From positions 1-53,780 of the forward strand of contig CAZFHI010000011.1 of assembly GCA_964518875.1 (NCBI GenBank): 53,780 bases of DNA, written 5' to 3'. Every line of letters starts with the position of its first letter. The first letter of the stretch is position 1. Of the stretch, positions 50,289 through 53,780 are shown in pieces. Made by a program: the position numbers and the translations under genes. This DNA is from DTU024 sp964518875. GTDB lineage: Bacteria > Bacillota > Clostridia > Christensenellales > Aristaeellaceae. Under the pieces are notes generated by a model. That model ran no database searches. It had not been told where the DNA came from and was given only the letters and a program-made list of their open reading frames with translations.

Positions 50289-51850
50289 ACAAGTATTTAA
50301 TGGCAGTGGATGCAGGTACAGGCAGTGTACGAGCAGTTCTGTTCGATCTGCAAGGCAATCAAATATCATGTTGCCAGCACGAATGGACTCACTTGGAAGA
50401 TCCAAGATATCCAGGAAGTATGAATTTCGACTGGGTATTAAATTGGAAATTAGTCAGCGATTGTATTAGAAACGTAATAAAAAACAGTGGTATTTCAAGT
50501 ACGAAAATTGCAGCTGTAAGTACTACATGCATGCGAGAAGGAATAGTTTTATATGATGAAAACGGAGTCGAAATTTGGGCGTGCGCAAATGTAGACGCCC
50601 GCAGCAACGACGAAGTAAGCGAGTTAATATCAATGGACCCCAATTTGGAAAAAGAAATATATAAAATTTCCGGCCAAACTTACGCTTTGGGAGCGCTTCC
50701 AAGACTTTTGTGGGTAAAAAACAAACAGCCAGAAATTTACGAAAAAACAAAATATGTATCCATGTTTAATGATTGGCTTATATATAAACTGACCGGTGCA
50801 TTAGCTACTGAGCCAAGCAACGGAAGCACCACAGGCATATTTGATTTAAAAACCAGAAAATGGGATCCTTCCATCGCAAAACGCTGTGGTTTAAGGACTG
50901 ATATTTATCCGAATGTTGTTGAATGCGGAACGCATATAGCGAATGTTAGCAGTAAGGCTGAAATAGAAACGGGGCTATCGCAAGGTACTCCTGTAGTAGT
51001 GGGCGGCGGCGACGCTCAGTTAGGTTCAATAGGAGTTGGTGTAGTAGACGATAACCAGGCTGCTATATTCGGTGGCAGCTTCTGGCAGTATGAATACAAT
51101 ACATCTGCTGGGAGAACAGACGATAAATGCAGAGTCAGGGTAAACTGTCATGCCGTACCCGAAATGTGGCAATATGAAGCTTTGGCGTTTAAGCCCGGTA
51201 TGGTTATGCGCTGGTACAGAGATGCTTTTGGACAATATGAAAAAGAACTCGCCCAAAAAACTGGCGAAGATGTTTACGATATAATGAATAAAAAAGCCGC
51301 CGATATTCCGGCGGGATGTTACGGCATGATGTGTACTTTCAGCGATGTTATGAATTTTATTAACTGGCATCATGCTTCGCCTTCTTTTTTAAACTTCGAC
51401 TTTGATCCTGAAAAATACAACAAATACACTTTTTACAAAGCCATAATGGAGAACACCGCGATGGTAACTTACGGACATTTGAAATTGGTCAAAGCAGCAA
51501 CCGGTAAACAACCGGATAGTGTTGTATTTGCCGGCGGTGCCTCTAAAAGCAAGCTTTGGTGCCAAATTCTTGCTGATATGCTGGGAATTCCAGTTTATGT
51601 TCCAATGGTAAAAGAAGCAACCGCCTTAGGGTGTAGCATACTTGCCGGATATGGCATTGGTTTGTATGGTGATATTTCGCAAACAAGCAAAAAACTCGTA
51701 AGATGGGAGTCTGTAATTCAGCCAAATATTGACAACCACAAAACATATATCGAAATCTATGATAAATGGACGGAAATTTATAAAAACCAACTTAAATTAA
51801 GTGATTCAGGTCTGACCCATCATATGTGGAAAGCACCCGGTTTAAAATAA
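50285..51850 (+). CDS. lsrK: Autoinducer-2 kinase LsrK
   Basis: FGGY-family kinase that phosphorylates imported AI-2, trapping it in the cell and producing the LsrR inducer. The 521-residue protein begins MNKYLMAVDAGTGSVRAVLF (phosphate-binding loop), has TTCMREGIVLYDENG near 80 and VNCHAVPEMWQYEAL near 285, and the C-terminal adenosine motif VFAGGASKSKLWCQILADML near 416, a strong match to LsrK rather than glycerol or xylulose kinase. The TTG start (50285) overlaps the lsrR stop, with AAGGAGG about 9 nt upstream. It is coupled to lsrR and followed by the cupin. Confidence 0.94.
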   Translation: MNKYLMAVDAGTGSVRAVLFDLQGNQISCCQHEWTHLEDPRYPGSMNFDWVLNWKLVSDCIRNVIKNSGISSTKIAAVSTTCMREGIVLYDENGVEIWACANVDARSNDEVSELISMDPNLEKEIYKISGQTYALGALPRLLWVKNKQPEIYEKTKYVSMFNDWLIYKLTGALATEPSNGSTTGIFDLKTRKWDPSIAKRCGLRTDIYPNVVECGTHIANVSSKAEIETGLSQGTPVVVGGGDAQLGSIGVGVVDDNQAAIFGGSFWQYEYNTSAGRTDDKCRVRVNCHAVPEMWQYEALAFKPGMVMRWYRDAFGQYEKELAQKTGEDVYDIMNKKAADIPAGCYGMMCTFSDVMNFINWHHASPSFLNFDFDPEKYNKYTFYKAIMENTAMVTYGHLKLVKAATGKQPDSVVFAGGASKSKLWCQILADMLGIPVYVPMVKEATALGCSILAGYGIGLYGDISQTSKKLVRWESVIQPNIDNHKTYIEIYDKWTEIYKNQLKLSDSGLTHHMWKAPGLK

Positions 51851-51872
51851 AATATATTAGTAGGAGGAATTT

Positions 51873-52226
51873 ATGTTTATTTTACACGAAAACGACAAAG
51901 GATACAGGTTTGGAGACAGCGGGCCAAAATATCTTATGAAAGGACCAAGGTCAAACTTCGCTTTGGTGAGGTTCAATCCCGGGGAAGATTTTGCTCCGCA
52001 TTACCACGAAATAATGGAAGAAAACTTTTTCATATTAGAAGGAGAAGTAGACATCGAAGTAGATGGAGTTGTACAACATTTAACTGAAGGTCAGTTTATA
52101 CATATAGAGCCAAATGAAGTCCATTATGTACACAACAAGTACGATAAACCGGTAAAGATGGTATCCACGCTTGCTCCTTTCCAAAAAAAAGATAAAATTG
52201 AATTAGATAGGAAGATAAATAAATAA
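51873..52226 (+). CDS. Cupin-domain protein in the lsr operon, candidate LsrG replacement
   Basis: A 117-residue single-domain cupin. Motif 1 is complete: Gly37, His43, His45, Glu50 and Gly57, spaced as G-x5-H-x-H-x4-E-x6-G. Motif 2 is Gly73, Pro80, His84 and Asn88, so a metal site (three His and one Glu) is expected. There is no signal peptide, so it acts in the cytosol. TAGGAGG precedes the ATG, 22 nt after lsrK. In E. coli, LsrG isomerises phospho-AI-2 before LsrF; no LsrG-like (ABM-fold) gene is here, and small cupins commonly act on sugar phosphates or diketones. Isomerase activity is inference; the cupin fold is clear. Confidence 0.85.
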   Translation: MFILHENDKGYRFGDSGPKYLMKGPRSNFALVRFNPGEDFAPHYHEIMEENFFILEGEVDIEVDGVVQHLTEGQFIHIEPNEVHYVHNKYDKPVKMVSTLAPFQKKDKIELDRKINK

Positions 52227-52239
52227 TTTAACGTTTTAT

Positions 52240-53310
52240 TATATGTGGCCCTGCTAAATCAAGTGAAATGAACGAAAGAAATGTAATTGTACCTTCAAGT
52301 CCTTTCTCCAGTATTTCAATTGCTTTAGGGTATTTTTAAACTGTATTCATCTGCAAGTTCCTTTGCCCTTTGTCTGGCAATTGCATGTCTATAAGTCATC
52401 CATACTCTTTCGAGTTTACTGGTAAACCGCTTTTGTCCTTGTGAGACACATGCACAAGAATTTTCCACTTGAAATTAATCTTGCAGCGCTGCCAACTGGC
52501 GCCTTGAAAGCAAACAGCAATCGCTGCTGCAAAACCTGTATGAGCATAAGATATAATAAATTTAGGCTTTTATAATCCGCGGTTCTTTAGCTTATCAAAC
52601 ATATGCTGGTAAATTTCCATTGATTGTTCCAGCATTGGTTCAATTGCAATCACTTCACGCCTGTCTTCATCGTTCACACCGCAAACAATCATGTACCATG
52701 ATAACAAATATATATGTGTAGCGTATATTTTCATACAAAGCATCCATTTAGACTACTCGATATGTGCTGGAAGCAAGAAAAAGATTCCTAAAATCTTCCG
52801 CCCGTTAATTCAGACCCTGGATCATCTCGCTTACCTGACTTTAAGATATACCGTCAATTTCCAGGCTCTTGGCCAGTTTCTCTATTCTTCTGAATATAGG
52901 CCTCTTGAATAAGCTGAATCAATGCAGCCTCGTTCGCGGGTTATCACAAAGAATAGTATATAACCGCCGTTCCTAGTCTTAGGAACCATAAGATATATAG
53001 TATCTAAGCTGGTGTCAAACTGGCGCGGATAAAAGCCGCGGAGGTAACTGGTACTTGACTAGTTTTGCTTATGTTTTTCCGCTCAAATTTTATTTAACAC
53101 TTCCGCTTCCATCATCTGTTCGCAAAGCATTCCAATATACTTAGTATTGGATCAGGGTATTCATAAATTAGAATAGCATGTTTGTCAAATTTGTAGTATT
53201 TTTTGTTTGAGCCATTGGTATTTCATCCTTGTGAATTGATAACAACATCCATTGCCGTGAAGTTCCAGTGCTTTTATATATTTGCCACTGATTTAAGTTG
53301 CTAGCTTTAG
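52240..53310 (-). mobile_element. Second degenerate IS256-family element, opposite orientation
   Basis: On the - strand the element starts with an end at 53309-53293 (CTAGCAACTTAAATCAG, like the left end at 42135). The transposase begins near 53215 (MAQTKNTTNLTNMLF) and runs with several frame shifts and stops down to about 52240. Recognisable segments include YENIRYT, GVNDEDRREV, FKLKNRGL-like, SYAHTGFAAAIAV and GASWQRCK. The right end is missing; similarity fades 10-20 nt past the cupin stop. Copies at 39722 (left end only) and 42135 belong to the same family. Confidence 0.85.
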
Positions 53311-53383
53311 CATATTTTATCGAATTTCCAAAACCTAGAACTTTAAATGTATAAAATCCACAAAACAGCCCTCGAATCAAAAG

Positions 53384-53422
53384 AAAAAATAAAAAATAAA
53401 AAATCGGTCATACAAAGACCGA
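53384..53422 (-). terminator. Terminator of the tRNA operon
   Basis: TCGGTC (53404-53409) pairs with GACCGA (53417-53422) over a 7-nt loop. In the direction of transcription the stem is followed by a long T-rich run (53403 down to 53384). Confidence 0.8.
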
Positions 53423-53427
53423 AACAC

Positions 53428-53502
53428 TGGCTGGGGTGGCAGGACTCGAACCTACGAATGCGGGAGTCAAAGTCCCGTGCCTTGCCACTTGGCTACACCC
53501 CA
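53428..53502 (-). tRNA. tRNA-Gln (anticodon TTG)
   Basis: Cloverleaf read on the - strand: acceptor TGGGGTG/CACCCCA, anticodon stem CGGGA/TCCCG enclosing CTTTGAC (anticodon TTG), T-loop GTTCGAGTC. Discriminator G and an encoded CCA are included. It is the last gene of the tRNA operon. Confidence 0.95.
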
Positions 53503-53505
53503 ATA

Positions 53506-53582
53506 TGGGGTGGGTAGTGGGAGTTGAACCCACGATATCCAGAGCCACAATCTGGCGCTCTAACCACTGAACTATACCCACC
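53506..53582 (-). tRNA. tRNA-His (anticodon GTG)
   Basis: Acceptor GGTGGGTA/TACCCACC with the extra 5' G(-1) opposite C73 typical of tRNA-His, anticodon loop TTGTGGC (GTG) in stem CCAGA/TCTGG, T-arm GTGGGTTCAACTCCCAC, encoded CCA. It lies 3 nt from tRNA-Gln and 3 nt from tRNA-Arg. Confidence 0.96.
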
Positions 53583-53585
53583 ATA

Positions 53586-53662
53586 TGGCGCGCCTGAAGG
53601 GATTCGAACCCCCGACCCACGGCTTAGAAGGCCGTTACTCTATCCTGCTGAGCTACAGGCGC
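53586..53662 (-). tRNA. tRNA-Arg (anticodon TCT)
   Basis: Acceptor GCGCCTG/CAGGCGC, anticodon loop CTTCTAA (TCT) in stem ACGGC/GCCGT, T-loop GTTCGAATC, discriminator G, encoded CCA. First gene of the - strand tRNA operon. Confidence 0.96.
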
Positions 53663-53703
53663 ACTGCCCGCAAGGCGATTTCCCTTCCTGCTGACAAATC
53701 AGA

Positions 53704-53732
53704 ATATTACCATATAAGCTAAATTCTGTCAA
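53704..53732 (-). promoter_or_regulatory. Promoter of the tRNA-Arg-His-Gln operon
   Basis: On the - strand, TTGACA (53732-53727) and TAATAT (53709-53704) with 17 nt between, about 40 nt before tRNA-Arg. Confidence 0.85.
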
Positions 53733-53762
53733 ATAAAAATGCGCATATTTTTCCCTGAATTG

Positions 53763-53780
53763 TGTAGCTTTACAATAGAT
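53763..53780. repeat. Inverted partner of the 18-nt sequence at 37-54
   Basis: Exact reverse complement of 37-54. It lies about 30 nt upstream of the -35 box of the tRNA promoter and forms the very end of the window. Confidence 0.6.

Noticed and set aside
52691..52912. Hypothetical + strand protein of 73 residues
   Set aside because: It lies antisense to the recognisable transposase remnant on the - strand and has no ribosome site.
53408..53620. Protein-coding frame over the tRNA cluster
   Set aside because: It spans tRNA-Gln and tRNA-His; the RNA genes explain the sequence.

Overview
The window reads as a chromosomal segment of a Clostridia-like member of the Bacillota, probably an uncultured gut lineage. 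The gene blocks are typical of that group: nusA operon rimP-nusA-ylxR-ylxQ-infB-rbfA-nrnA-truB; phoH-pgpH-ybeY/cdd-era; zapA-mutS2; purR-pth-mfd; whiA followed by an HPr-like gene. TTG starts are frequent, Shine-Dalgarno sites are strong, and promoters are sigma-A-like with 17-nt spacers. No taxonomic marker was compared, so placement below class level is a guess.

Layout. Positions 1-31.8 kb (+ strand, except one small membrane protein at 19.4-19.9 kb) hold a dense housekeeping region: murB-whiA-HPr-like, dxs-tlyA, nagA-ROK, purR-pth-mfd-ppiB-zapA-mutS2, a two-component system, ispE, the nusA operon, a GntR regulator, an Lrp regulator with an aminotransferase, CapA, and a degenerate isopropylmalate-dehydrogenase-like protein. 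A strong bidirectional terminator at 31.8 kb separates these from the - strand block apbE, era, a ybeY-cytidine deaminase fusion, pgpH and phoH (31.9-38.0 kb). A ZIP-type transporter follows at 38.4 kb.

From 39.2 kb the character changes to accessory DNA. There is a decayed array of six CRISPR-like units with no cas genes, a solo end of an IS256-like element, and a radical SAM/SPASM enzyme with an unusual cysteine spacing and a stop codon near its original start. Next to it is a protein beginning with the motif TDFVTNSSS, then a degenerate IS256-family element (42.1-43.15 kb).

The next 9 kb (43.4-52.2 kb, visibly more AT-rich) is a nearly complete Lsr (autoinducer-2 uptake and processing) locus. 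lsrACDBF on the - strand is divergent from lsrR-lsrK on the + strand, each with a near-consensus promoter. lsrG is absent and a cupin gene ends the lsrRK operon, so the cupin is a candidate replacement. A second degenerate IS256-like copy in the opposite orientation (52.2-53.3 kb) closes the island, which suggests acquisition by transfer. The window ends with a - strand tRNA operon (Arg-His-Gln) with its own promoter and terminator. An 18-nt sequence occurs in inverted orientation at both extremities.

How the parts work together: the first 38 kb support cell wall precursor synthesis and recycling (murB, nagA, ROK), isoprenoid precursors (dxs, ispE), ribosome biogenesis and translation (rimP, infB, rbfA, truB, ybeY, era, tlyA, pth), transcription-repair coupling (mfd) and cyclic-di-AMP turnover (pgpH). 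The Lsr island would import AI-2, phosphorylate it (LsrK), derepress itself through LsrR and degrade the signal (LsrF, perhaps the cupin).
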